Source of the DNA: JALZAQ01 sp038253885 | GTDB lineage: Bacteria; Gemmatimonadota; Gemmatimonadetes; Gemmatimonadales; Gemmatimonadaceae | Assembly: GCA_038253885.1 (NCBI GenBank) | Contig: JBBSGP010000034.1 | Coordinates: forward strand, 1 to 33,505 | Length of the DNA: 33,505 bases | Reading direction: 5' to 3' | Shown: positions 7,755 through 14,848 of the stretch, one piece after another | How the letters are laid out: every line of letters begins with the position of its first letter | Numbering within the stretch: position 1 is the first letter of the stretch | Made by a program: the position numbers and the translations under genes | Notes under the pieces: model-generated | Seen by the model: only the letters and a program-made list of their open reading frames with translations | Told to the model about the DNA's origin: nothing | Database searches by the model: none

Positions 7755-7937
7755 CTACCTGAGGATCGCGGTGGGGACGAGCACGCAATACCCCAACACT
7801 AGCAGAATGGGGGCCAGCGTCTCTCCTCCTCGGTAAAGATCCGCGTAGCCAGCGACGATCGCCAGCACGGCCAGCGCCCACCAGACAGAGGTACGGGCGA
7901 GAGCGGATGCGCGAGCGGGGGCGGCGTCTTCGGACAT
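7755..7937 (-). CDS. Small two-helix membrane protein of unknown function
   Basis: A 60-residue protein with a short acidic/Ala-rich N-terminus (MSEDAAPARASALARTS) and two hydrophobic segments: WWALAVLAIVAGYADLY, and, after a short R-G-G-E turn, APILLVLGYCVLVPTAIL. This is a helical hairpin expected in the inner membrane. I do not recognise a named family. The ATG at 7937 is chosen because a near-consensus promoter with its -10 at 7947-7952 lies just upstream. Reading from 7994 would put that promoter inside the gene. There is no Shine-Dalgarno, and the geometry suggests a leaderless or nearly leaderless mRNA. It is probably co-transcribed with tRNA-Val unless the hairpins between them terminate. 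Confidence 0.7.
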   Translation of the reverse strand: MSEDAAPARASALARTSVWWALAVLAIVAGYADLYRGGETLAPILLVLGYCVLVPTAILR

Positions 7938-7946
7938 GGGAGGTGT

Positions 7947-7975
7947 AGGATAGACCCGCCCCGGAAAGGTGTCAA
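7947..7975 (-). promoter_or_regulatory. Near-consensus sigma70-type promoter for the small membrane-protein gene
   Basis: On the minus strand TTGACA (7970-7975) and TATCCT (7947-7952) are separated by exactly 17 bases. The -35 is perfect and the -10 matches four of six consensus positions. Only 9 bases separate the -10 from the ATG at 7937, so the transcript should start at or within a few bases of the start codon. Confidence 0.75.
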
Positions 7976-8005
7976 GCAAAGCGGTGATCGCCACTTACGA
8001 CGAAG

Positions 8006-9091
8006 TCAGGCCGGTGGCTCCGACGGCCGGGGGGATGCCGGCGGAGTGGTCGATGACCGTGGAATCCCGGCCAGCAATGCGTCGATCGCGCTGTCTCGTC
8101 GCGCACGGTCCACGGCATCGTCGGCCGCGATGAGTGCCAGCATGCGCCGTTTGTCGCGTCGCCGCCGGACGAGGAAGAGCGGGACGACCACGATCGCGGC
8201 CAGCATCGCCGCCAGAGATGCGTTTGCGACCAGCGCGAGCGCGCCGTACCGTCGCATCGTGCGCTCTCGCCAACGGATCTCGAAGCCGGCCCGCGTGACT
8301 CCGTACGCCGAGCGCAGCGCTTTCTCGAGAGATCCGGTGTCGCGCCAGTAGCGGAAGAACAGCGTGAGTCCGCGCTCGCGATCCATTGCTGCGAGCTCCA
8401 CCACGGCTCGATAGGAGAGCGCGTAGGCCGCGCCGGCTCGCGAGCTCCCTCCGGCGAAGCCCATGTCCAGCGAGTCCAGCGAGGGAACCCCGTTCACGAG
8501 CAGAGAGACACTCGTCGTCAGCAGCTCATCCCGACCCCACTCGCCGGCTGCCATGCTGGCGTAGCCCTCGTCGAACCATCGCGGAGGGAGATCGCCGAGC
8601 CATTCGTGTAGCGCCAGGTGAGCAAGCTCGTGGCGGAGAACCTGCACCGGGTCGCCGGCATCAGAGCCGGCTCGCGTCCCTTGCATGACGACACGCGACT
8701 CCGACGGGAGGGCGATCGCGGCTCCCCATTCCGGCGCGCCGGGTCCGCTCCACTCCCGGAACCGCGACCGGTCGGGCGCGAGCGCGATCAGCACCCGTTC
8801 CCGGGGCCGCGGCAGCCCGGGAAAGCTGTCCGTCCGCTCGGCGTGCACCAGCAGCGCCGACGCCAGCGCCGTATCCGCCGGATAGGCGAGGGTCGTGAAA
8901 CGTCCGCGATCGAGACGGTGGGGAGCCGACTGGGCGGCGACGGTCAGCGGTGCCGCGGCGAGCGAGACGGCGATGCCGATGCCCAGCACGACGCCGAGCG
9001 TGGGCGTCGCTAGGGAGCGGTATGCACGGCGCGCGACGGCGCGCCACCCCGCTCGATGTGGGTCACCATCTCGGCGCAGCGTTTGCCCCAT
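8006..9091 (-). CDS. Membrane-anchored gluzincin-type zinc metallopeptidase (peptidase MA-like)
   Basis: Predicted extracytoplasmic protein with an Arg-rich N-terminus, a hydrophobic signal or anchor segment (about residues 30-50), a peptidase domain, a C-terminal membrane segment (about 288-308: LVANASLAAMLAAIVVVPLF) and a basic cytoplasmic tail. The zinc site is H154-E-L-A-H158, with E175 in WFDEGYAS as the probable third ligand, the gluzincin arrangement seen in peptidase MA-like proteins. Its substrate is unknown. As written from ATG 9091 it overlaps the previous gene by 82 bases, which is unusual. GTG 8989 would avoid the overlap but lose the basic n-region; neither start has a clear ribosome site. 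It is the last gene of the long signalling operon, so a link to motility or envelope remodelling is possible but inferred only from position. Confidence 0.83.
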   Translation of the reverse strand: MGQTLRRDGDPHRAGWRAVARRAYRSLATPTLGVVLGIGIAVSLAAAPLTVAAQSAPHRLDRGRFTTLAYPADTALASALLVHAERTDSFPGLPRPRERVLIALAPDRSRFREWSGPGAPEWGAAIALPSESRVVMQGTRAGSDAGDPVQVLRHELAHLALHEWLGDLPPRWFDEGYASMAAGEWGRDELLTTSVSLLVNGVPSLDSLDMGFAGGSSRAGAAYALSYRAVVELAAMDRERGLTLFFRYWRDTGSLEKALRSAYGVTRAGFEIRWRERTMRRYGALALVANASLAAMLAAIVVVPLFLVRRRRDKRRMLALIAADDAVDRARRDSAIDALLAGIPRSSTTPPASPRPSEPPA

Positions 9092-9891
9092 GGATTGAAC
9101 TTGTTCGCGCTCTCACCATCCCGCCACGTCTGCACAGCCTCCGCCCGCTTTCCGTCGAACCAGAGAGACCGACCCAGCTCGAAGTAGGCTTCGATCAGGT
9201 TCGGTCCGAGCGCGATCGTCTTGCGGAAGAAGTTCTCGGCGTCGTCGTACATCTCCCTCTCCAGATACACCAGCCCGAGATAGAAGTGCGCGTAGAGCGT
9301 CGCCTTCCGATCGTTATCCATCCGGATGGCCTTCGAGAGATGCTCGATCGCCTCGCCGAAAATACGCTTCTTGAGGCAGATGAATCCGAGGTTGATCCGG
9401 GCGAGCGAGTTCGTGGGTTGCTTGACGAGCACCTTCTGGAAGTTGAGCAGGGCGTCATCGTACTTCTCCTGCAGCATCAGCGCCCAGCCGAGCAGCGATT
9501 CGGTCTGCGGATCGCCCGGGGCGAGCTCGAGCGCCCGGCCGAGCGCGCGGACCGCTCCTTCATGATCTCCGAGCGAGATGAGATTCCATCCCTTCTCGCG
9601 AAACGTCGACGCGTTGAGATGGTCGGCCACGGGAAGGGCCGGCTCGGCGACGAATTGCGGCGCCGGCGGGCTCGCGTGGGTGGGTCGCTGCGTCGCCTTC
9701 CATCGCTCCACCAACATTCTGATGTCGTCCCGCATCGCGGCCAGCTGCGCCAGCTGCGATTCGACATCCTTGTAGAGGGCGATGATGTCGGCCTTGATGG
9801 ACTCTCGCCCGCCGGGCGTCGACGCAGCATCGAGACGCTCGGCGATGGCCGCATAGCGCCGCTGGAGATCAACGAGCGGGTCGCTAGACAT
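9010..9891 (-). CDS. Tetratricopeptide-repeat protein
   Basis: A 293-residue cytoplasmic protein. The N-terminal ~75 residues look like a coiled coil (LVDLQRRYAAIAERLDAA, then a K/E/Q-rich helix). A Pro/Ala-rich linker follows, then at least four TPR units from about residue 95: WNLISLGDHEGAVRALGRAL, LLGWALMLQEKYDDALLNFQ, NLGFICLKKRIFGEAIEHLS and YLGLVYLEREMYDDAENFFR. ATG 9891 overlaps the upstream CheW stop by 8 bases and has GAGG at a suitable distance; a second ATG at 9915 is possible. TPR proteins bind partners rather than catalyse. Being co-translated with CheW suggests it belongs to the chemosensory or MglA-linked complex. No more specific function is visible. Confidence 0.86.
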   Translation of the reverse strand: MSSDPLVDLQRRYAAIAERLDAASTPGGRESIKADIIALYKDVESQLAQLAAMRDDIRMLVERWKATQRPTHASPPAPQFVAEPALPVADHLNASTFREKGWNLISLGDHEGAVRALGRALELAPGDPQTESLLGWALMLQEKYDDALLNFQKVLVKQPTNSLARINLGFICLKKRIFGEAIEHLSKAIRMDNDRKATLYAHFYLGLVYLEREMYDDAENFFRKTIALGPNLIEAYFELGRSLWFDGKRAEAVQTWRDGESANKFNPWGKRCAEMVTHIERGGAPSRAVHTAP

Positions 9892-10384
9892 CGCTCGTCG
9901 CCTCGGCGACGTCATGCAGGGCGAGCCGCTCCGGCGCCGTGAGCAGGGCGCGCGTGTCGAGGAGCATCACCAGCCCTTCGGGACGACGGATGATCGCCCG
10001 CAAGTAGCCGGCAGCGAGTCCCCGGAAGAGCGGCGGTGGCGGCGAGAGATCGGCCGGCTGCACCGTCACCACATCGAGCACGGCATCGACGGCCGCCCCG
10101 ATCCACTCGCTCGCGCCCGGCGATTCGGATGTCTCCTCCAGCGCGAGCACCAGGATTCGTGCCGTCGGCGGCGACGCGATCTCCGGAAGACCGAGTCGCG
10201 CGCGCATCGACACCACCGGCAGCACCCGTTGCTGGTGATCGATCACGCCCGTGATCCACGGAGCGGCATTGGGGACAGGTGAGGGCACCGCATGTCGAAG
10301 GACGCGCTCGACCACCCGGACATCGGCGGCGAAGAGCGCATCCGCCACGCGAAAGGTGACGATCTGGTGCGGCGCATCTGACAT
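9884..10384 (-). CDS. cheW: CheW-like chemotaxis coupling protein (copy 1)
   Basis: A 166-residue single CheW domain, an SH3-like double barrel that links chemoreceptors to CheA. Recognisable segments are IVTFRVADALFAADVRVVERVL, the core strand WITGVIDHQQRVLPVVSMRARLGL, AAVDAVLDVVTV, and a C-terminal GLVMLLDTRALL. The start ATG at 10384 shares one base with the stop of the preceding CheW gene (TGATG), a tight translational coupling. It differs clearly in sequence from the other two CheW proteins in the window, so these are not recent duplicates. Three CheW copies could assemble different receptor arrays, or one may have become a structural ring component. Confidence 0.9.
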   Translation of the reverse strand: MSDAPHQIVTFRVADALFAADVRVVERVLRHAVPSPVPNAAPWITGVIDHQQRVLPVVSMRARLGLPEIASPPTARILVLALEETSESPGASEWIGAAVDAVLDVVTVQPADLSPPPPLFRGLAAGYLRAIIRRPEGLVMLLDTRALLTAPERLALHDVAEATSDV

Positions 10385-10866
10385 CAGGAGCCCTCCGAAG
10401 GATGACAATCGAGACACGCATCGACCAGCGAGCCCGCGTCGAGCACGGCGACGATGTCCCCCTCGCGGGAGATCACCCCGGTAACGAGTTGCGCTTCCGC
10501 GCCGCCCAGCGACACCGGTCGGAGCGCGGCGCGGGGGAACGCGATCACGTCCAGCAGCTCATCGACGACGAGCGCGATGCGCCGGTCGCCACGCCGGAGA
10601 AGCAGCGCGATGGCCTGAGCTCCACCCGTGTCCCTTCGGTCGATGCCGAGCAGCGTGTGCGGCGAGTACGCCGGAAGGAGCGCCCCACCGAGCGCCACGA
10701 CACCGAGCATGGGCGCGACGGCGGCCGGGACGGCGTGGGGCCACGCGCACTCCGCCACTTCGTCCACCGCCGTGAGGGCGAGGGCGAAGCGCTCCTCTCC
10801 AAGGCGGAAGACGAGAGCCTCCTCCGGACTCTCCTGAACCGGAGGCGGCACCACGGCGGAGGTCAC
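10384..10866 (-). CDS. cheW: CheW-like chemotaxis coupling protein (copy 2)
   Basis: A 160-residue CheW-domain protein. Typical strands are ALVFRLGEERFALALTAVDEV near the N-terminus, MLGVVALGGALLPAYSPHTLLG in the middle, AIALLLRRGDRRIALVVDELLDV, and VTGVISREGDIVAVLDAGSLV near the end. It lacks the more usual 'NLRG-x-ILP-x-xDL' wording (here ALGGALLPAYSP), so it is a divergent coupling protein. Its start overlaps the cheB stop by 4 bases in reverse order (cheB ends at 10863), and its stop forms TGATG with the next cheW. It sits at the end of the cheR-cheD-cheB stretch, which supports a role in the same signalling complex. Confidence 0.86.
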   Translation of the reverse strand: MTSAVVPPPVQESPEEALVFRLGEERFALALTAVDEVAECAWPHAVPAAVAPMLGVVALGGALLPAYSPHTLLGIDRRDTGGAQAIALLLRRGDRRIALVVDELLDVIAFPRAALRPVSLGGAEAQLVTGVISREGDIVAVLDAGSLVDACLDCHPSEGS

Positions 10867-11945
10867 GATGGCGCTCCGGCGACATGAGGCAATGCACGCT
10901 CCAGCGCTTCGGCGATGTCGTGTAGCGCGAGCACGTGATCCGCTCCGCCGCCGGCGATGGCCGCCTGCGGCATGCCGAAGACCACCGAACTCTCGCGATC
11001 CTGAGCGATGCCCACCCCGCCGGCGTCATGCAGTGCGCGCAGTCCGGCGGCGCCGTCGCGACCCATTCCGGTCAGCACGACACCGACGGCCGCCGAGCCG
11101 TAGCACGCCGCGACGCTGCGAAAGAGCAGATCCGCGGCCGGACGCACTCCCCACAGCGGCGTCGCCTCATCCAACGCGATTCGCGGCTCAGACGCGTCCA
11201 CCCTCACACGCATGTGCTTACCTCCCGGGGCGACGTAGACCCGGCCAGCCAGCACGGGCTCCGCGTCCTCGGCCTCGCGAACCGGGAGGGCGCATCGTTG
11301 ATCGAGCCGCTCGGCCAGACTCCGGGTGAAGCCCGCCGGCATGTGCTGCACGACGAGGATGGCCGCGTCCATCGTTGCCCGAAACTGGGGAATCAGAGTG
11401 GCCAGCGCGCGTGGCCCGCCTGTCGATGCGGCGATGGCCACGACTCGCCGCGCCGCGCCCCGAATTGCCCTCGCTCGCGGCCCAATGCGCCTCACCTCTC
11501 CGGACCGAGCCGGCATGTCCACACCTTGCAGATTCACCAGTGCCGTTGCGCGAAGGGATTCGATCAGCCGGTCGCGAACGACTCCGAGATCGAGGCTGAT
11601 GGCCCCCGAGGGCTTCCGGATGAAATCGACAGCGCCCAGCTCGAGCGCCCGCACCACCAGGTCGTCTCCCTGGCCGGCGATCGCGGCGCTGAGCACGAGC
11701 ACCGGACGCGGCGCCTCCTGCATGATGCGCCGGAGCGCGCCGAGTCCATCGAGCTCCGGCATCTCGATGTCCATGATCACGATGTCTGGCTCGAGCTCCT
11801 GGACCTTCTTGAGAGCATCGAGCCCGTTGCGCGCGGTCCCGACGACACGGAACTCGTCGGTGGACTCCACCAGCTCCGAGACGAGCTTGCGCATGAACGC
11901 GCTGTCGTCGACAACCAGCGCGGTGCGCGCTCTAGAGCTCGACAT
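10863..11945 (-). CDS. cheB: Chemotaxis response regulator protein-glutamate methylesterase CheB
   Basis: Removes methyl groups from, or deamidates, glutamate/glutamine side chains of chemoreceptors when activated by CheA. The N-terminal receiver domain (about 1-125) carries acidic residues D13/D14, the phosphoacceptor D59 in IVIMDIEMPELDGLGA, and K111. The C-terminal esterase domain (about 165-355) has the catalytic triad in its known contexts: S174 in AASTGGPRAL, H201 in VVQHMPAGFT and D297 in TGMGRDGAAG. All sites are intact. At 360 residues the length is normal. The gene overlaps cheD by 14 bases and cheW by 4. With CheR and CheD nearby it completes the adaptation set. Confidence 0.97.
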   Translation of the reverse strand: MSSSRARTALVVDDSAFMRKLVSELVESTDEFRVVGTARNGLDALKKVQELEPDIVIMDIEMPELDGLGALRRIMQEAPRPVLVLSAAIAGQGDDLVVRALELGAVDFIRKPSGAISLDLGVVRDRLIESLRATALVNLQGVDMPARSGEVRRIGPRARAIRGAARRVVAIAASTGGPRALATLIPQFRATMDAAILVVQHMPAGFTRSLAERLDQRCALPVREAEDAEPVLAGRVYVAPGGKHMRVRVDASEPRIALDEATPLWGVRPAADLLFRSVAACYGSAAVGVVLTGMGRDGAAGLRALHDAGGVGIAQDRESSVVFGMPQAAIAGGGADHVLALHDIAEALERALPHVAGAPS

Positions 11946-12411
11946 CGCCCCTCACCAGTGATCGCACAGTGATCCGCCCATCGGCGATACGAAAGACGAC
12001 AGTCCGCCCGTGAGCGCCGCCGACGTCCTCCGCGATGATCGGGAGACCGGCCGCTGCCAGCGCCTGCCGGCTCGCCTGGACGTTGCGGTCCCCGATCTGC
12101 AGCCCGGCTGTCGCCATCCCCGGGAACATGCTGGCACCGCCCGCCAGGCGCGCCGTGATGCGGGCGGAGTGAGCCCCCGCCGCCCGCATGCGCTCGAGCA
12201 GCAGCGGCACGGCGGTGGCCGGGAACTTCGCGCGATTGTCCCGGTCCTGCGACAAGCGCTCCGTCGGCAGGAGCACGTGCGCAAGACCACCGACCCGCGC
12301 GACCGGCTCGTAGAGCATGATCGCCACACACGAGCCCAGCCCGATTGTGGAGATCGTGGCTTCCCGGCAGGCGACGGCGGCGTCGGCCACCCTGACGACG
12401 ATCTCGGTCAT
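11932..12411 (-). CDS. cheD: Chemoreceptor glutamine deamidase CheD
   Basis: A 159-residue deamidase that converts receptor glutamines to glutamates and, in Bacillus-type systems, binds CheC to tune its phosphatase activity. The catalytic residues known from Thermotoga CheD (Thr21, His44, Cys27) correspond to T22 and C28 in STIGLGSCVAIML and H45 in GGLAHVLLPT, each shifted by one. The family segments FPATAVPLLLERM, LAGGASMF and IGDRNVQASRQAL are present. It overlaps cheR by 4 bases (ATGA) and cheB by 14. Its presence with a two-site CheC in the same operon matches the Bacillus/Thermotoga adaptation scheme rather than the CheZ scheme of enterics. Confidence 0.95.
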   Translation of the reverse strand: MTEIVVRVADAAVACREATISTIGLGSCVAIMLYEPVARVGGLAHVLLPTERLSQDRDNRAKFPATAVPLLLERMRAAGAHSARITARLAGGASMFPGMATAGLQIGDRNVQASRQALAAAGLPIIAEDVGGAHGRTVVFRIADGRITVRSLVRGDVEL

Positions 12412-13229
12412 GGGAGGGGTCGGCGAAAAATGCGCTGGCGCGCATTGACGGTGGTGAAACAGCCGCGCGACGCCCCGAGCAACGTCTCGACCTTGCCGAG
12501 CACGAGAAATCCACCCGGACGAAGCGTATCGTAGAACCGCTCGAACAGACGCTCCTGCGTCTCACGATCGAAGTAGATGATGACGTTGCGGCAGACGATG
12601 AGGTCGAGCGTCGATGCCGGCGGCGAAGAGGTGAGCAGGTCGTGCCGCTCGAATCGGACGAGCGATCTCACCTCGGCATCGACGGTCGAAGGGAATTCCG
12701 GAGTGAAGTACCGGTCGCGCATCTCCATGGGCGTATCGGCGAATGCGAGCTCGGGATATTCCGCTCGTCGTGCGGCATCGAGGCTGGTGCGATCGATGTC
12801 GGTGCCCAGAACCGCGACGCGGGACGCGCGGTCAGCTGCGCCTGTCGCCGCGGCGTGCTGGTGGAAGAGGATGGCGAGGGAATAGGGCTCCTCTCCCGCG
12901 GCACAGCCGGCGCTCCAGACGTTGATACACCCGTCGCCGCCCCAGAGCGCCGGAATCACGTCGGCGGCGATCGCCTGGAAGGTCTCCCAGTTGCGGAAGA
13001 ACTTGCTGACGTTGATGGTGAGGGCGTCGAGCAGAAGGTCGTACTCGCGCGTGTCCGAATCGAGCACGGCGGCGTACGCCGCGTAGCTGTGCACGGCGCG
13101 GGCACGCATCCGCACGGCGATTCGCCGTCGCAGACACTTGTCCTTGTAGCTCGCACAGCCGAAGCCGCGCTCGCGCGTGATCTTCTCCGTGAGTGCCTCG
13201 AACTCGCGGTCCAGCCCGGCGGCAGACAT
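12408..13229 (-). CDS. cheR: Chemotaxis protein methyltransferase CheR
   Basis: SAM-dependent methyltransferase that methylates chemoreceptor glutamates. The 273-residue form starts at ATG 13229, which shares its A with the previous stop (TGATG). The N-terminal helical domain holds FGCASYKDKCLRRRIAVRMR, then LTINVSKFFRNWETF (usual family wording TxNVTxFFRxxxxF). The catalytic domain has INVWSAGCAAGEEPYSLAI at about residues 102-120 as the SAM site, VLGTDIDRTSL, and LIVCRNVIIYFD. A longer in-frame reading back to 13955 lies antiphase inside the PATAN-TPR gene and is spurious. There is no fused TPR domain, unlike FrzF of Myxococcus, but the preceding gene supplies TPRs on a separate protein. 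Confidence 0.96.
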   Translation of the reverse strand: MSAAGLDREFEALTEKITRERGFGCASYKDKCLRRRIAVRMRARAVHSYAAYAAVLDSDTREYDLLLDALTINVSKFFRNWETFQAIAADVIPALWGGDGCINVWSAGCAAGEEPYSLAILFHQHAAATGAADRASRVAVLGTDIDRTSLDAARRAEYPELAFADTPMEMRDRYFTPEFPSTVDAEVRSLVRFERHDLLTSSPPASTLDLIVCRNVIIYFDRETQERLFERFYDTLRPGGFLVLGKVETLLGASRGCFTTVNARQRIFRRPLP

Positions 13230-14848
13230 CACACTGTGGTCTTGATCAGGTCGAGGCTGGCGCGGATCTCTTCGCTGGTCGGGTCGAGCGCGAGCCCGCG
13301 CTCCCACGCCGACACCGCCTCCTGCCGCTCCTGACGCCGGTAGTGAATAGTCCCGAGCCGGTGGTAGACGCCAGCGCCGAGTCCGGGAGCCAGCTTGACG
13401 GCGCGCTGATACGCGTCGAGAGCGTCGTCGCTGCGGCCGATCTGGTAGTAGCCGTCGCCGGCATTCCGATGGAGCTGCGGGAGCTCGCTGTCTTCCTTCA
13501 ATCCCTCCTCGGCGGCAACCATTGCCGCCTGGTGGTGGCCGCGCCGCTCCTCGACGACCGCCAGCATGTTGCGAAGCGGCGCCGAGCGCGGATGCGCCTC
13601 GATACCCTGGCGCACCAGCACGAACGCGCGCTCGACATCGCCGGCAAAGGCGGCCGCCAGAGCCGCATAGTGGAACCATACCGGCGATGGCCCGCGCGGC
13701 CCCGCCAGCGACCGGGCGGTCTGCAGCGCCGAATCCGACCCATCGACGTCCCCGAGCTTGAGCCGGAGGATGCCGAGCGAGAGCTGGATCCGGGCGTCCG
13801 CGCTCCCGCCCCTCCGAACCGCCTCCTCGAGCACCGAGCGCGCGGCCTCGTTGCGTCCCAGCCGTTCGAGCGCATACGCGAGATTGTGGAGCGTGGCCGG
13901 CGACGCGTTGGACGCCGCGCTCGCGCTCTCGAAAAGTCGCGCCGCCTCGGCCCACTTCCCTTCCCGCAGATGCACCAGGCCGGTGTAGAACTTCGCCCCC
14001 TCGTGCTGCGGGCGCAGCTCGGCCACACGTCGGAACTCGCGCGCGGCCTCGTCGAGCATCCCCGAGCGATAGAAGGCGATCCCGAGATTCTGATGCTCCT
14101 CGAGACGAGCCTCGAGACCCCCATCGGCCGACGGCTCCGAGCGTCCGACGCGATGAAGGAATCCGGCCGTCGCCAATCCGTAGAGCCCCTTGCCTGCCTC
14201 GAACTCACCGAGACCAGACTCCTCGATCAGCGCCGCGACATCCCGCCGCCCGTCGATGAGGGGCAGGAGTCTCTGCTGCTCCTTCGTGAACTGGGCGTCG
14301 CTCGCCCCGAGACGCGCTCGGTCCACGTCGAAGATGATGTCGAACGACGGGACTTTCTTCTCGATCAAACTCCATTCGTCCACCCGACGCGCCCCTTCGA
14401 GGAGCAACGATTCGGGGTTGATCGAGACCCGGAAGCCTCCGCTGTCCGGCACGACGTCGGTGTCGAAGCTGAAAGTGCCGTGAGTCCAGCGGAACAGATA
14501 ATAGACGGCCTCCTCGATCTGGAGCTGGATGTAGGAGTTCAGGACGCTCAGCGAGAGCGCCCCCAGATCGACCAGCAGCTCACCGATGCGCTTGTCGCGC
14601 TGCTTTGCCTGCGCCTTCACGGCGGCCTCGAGCTGATCCTGCGTGATGATCCCGTTCTTGAGCAGGATGTCGCCCAGCCGATCGCGACGGTTGACGATCG
14701 ACGCGTAGACGATCCGACCGCGATCGAAGTAGACATGACCGAACTCGTTGCGATCGGTCACGCTCAGGCATCCCGTCTTCTGGCCCAGCGTCAGCAGCTG
14801 GAGGACGTCCGGGAGGCTCGCCTCCTTGAGGCTACCTTTGATGGCCAT
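13229..14848 (-). CDS. PATAN (DUF4388) domain protein with C-terminal TPR array
   Basis: A 539-residue cytosolic protein. Residues 1-165 are a PATAN/DUF4388 domain (MAIKGSLKEASLPDVLQLL, then LTLGQKTGCLSV, VYFDRGRIVYA, LGDILLKNGIIT, and a long helix ending LLLEGARRVDEWS). Residues about 183-235 look like a small winged-helix-type unit (LLPLIDGRRDVAALIEESGL, GLYGLATAGFL). From about 250 to 535 there are seven or eight TPR units. PATAN domains are known from cyanobacterial phototaxis and type IV pilus regulators, where they mediate contacts with pilus motors. The ATG at 14848 makes TGATG with the stop of the DnaA-like gene; the gene itself ends in TGATG with cheR. It probably connects chemosensory output to a motility target, by family analogy. 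Confidence 0.92.
   Translation of the reverse strand: MAIKGSLKEASLPDVLQLLTLGQKTGCLSVTDRNEFGHVYFDRGRIVYASIVNRRDRLGDILLKNGIITQDQLEAAVKAQAKQRDKRIGELLVDLGALSLSVLNSYIQLQIEEAVYYLFRWTHGTFSFDTDVVPDSGGFRVSINPESLLLEGARRVDEWSLIEKKVPSFDIIFDVDRARLGASDAQFTKEQQRLLPLIDGRRDVAALIEESGLGEFEAGKGLYGLATAGFLHRVGRSEPSADGGLEARLEEHQNLGIAFYRSGMLDEAAREFRRVAELRPQHEGAKFYTGLVHLREGKWAEAARLFESASAASNASPATLHNLAYALERLGRNEAARSVLEEAVRRGGSADARIQLSLGILRLKLGDVDGSDSALQTARSLAGPRGPSPVWFHYAALAAAFAGDVERAFVLVRQGIEAHPRSAPLRNMLAVVEERRGHHQAAMVAAEEGLKEDSELPQLHRNAGDGYYQIGRSDDALDAYQRAVKLAPGLGAGVYHRLGTIHYRRQERQEAVSAWERGLALDPTSEEIRASLDLIKTTV

Noticed and set aside
13230..13955. N-terminal extension of cheR to 515 residues
   Set aside because: It lies in another frame of the PATAN-TPR coding sequence and is low-complexity Arg/Gly/Ala. 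CheR starts naturally at ATG 13229 with the TGATG junction.
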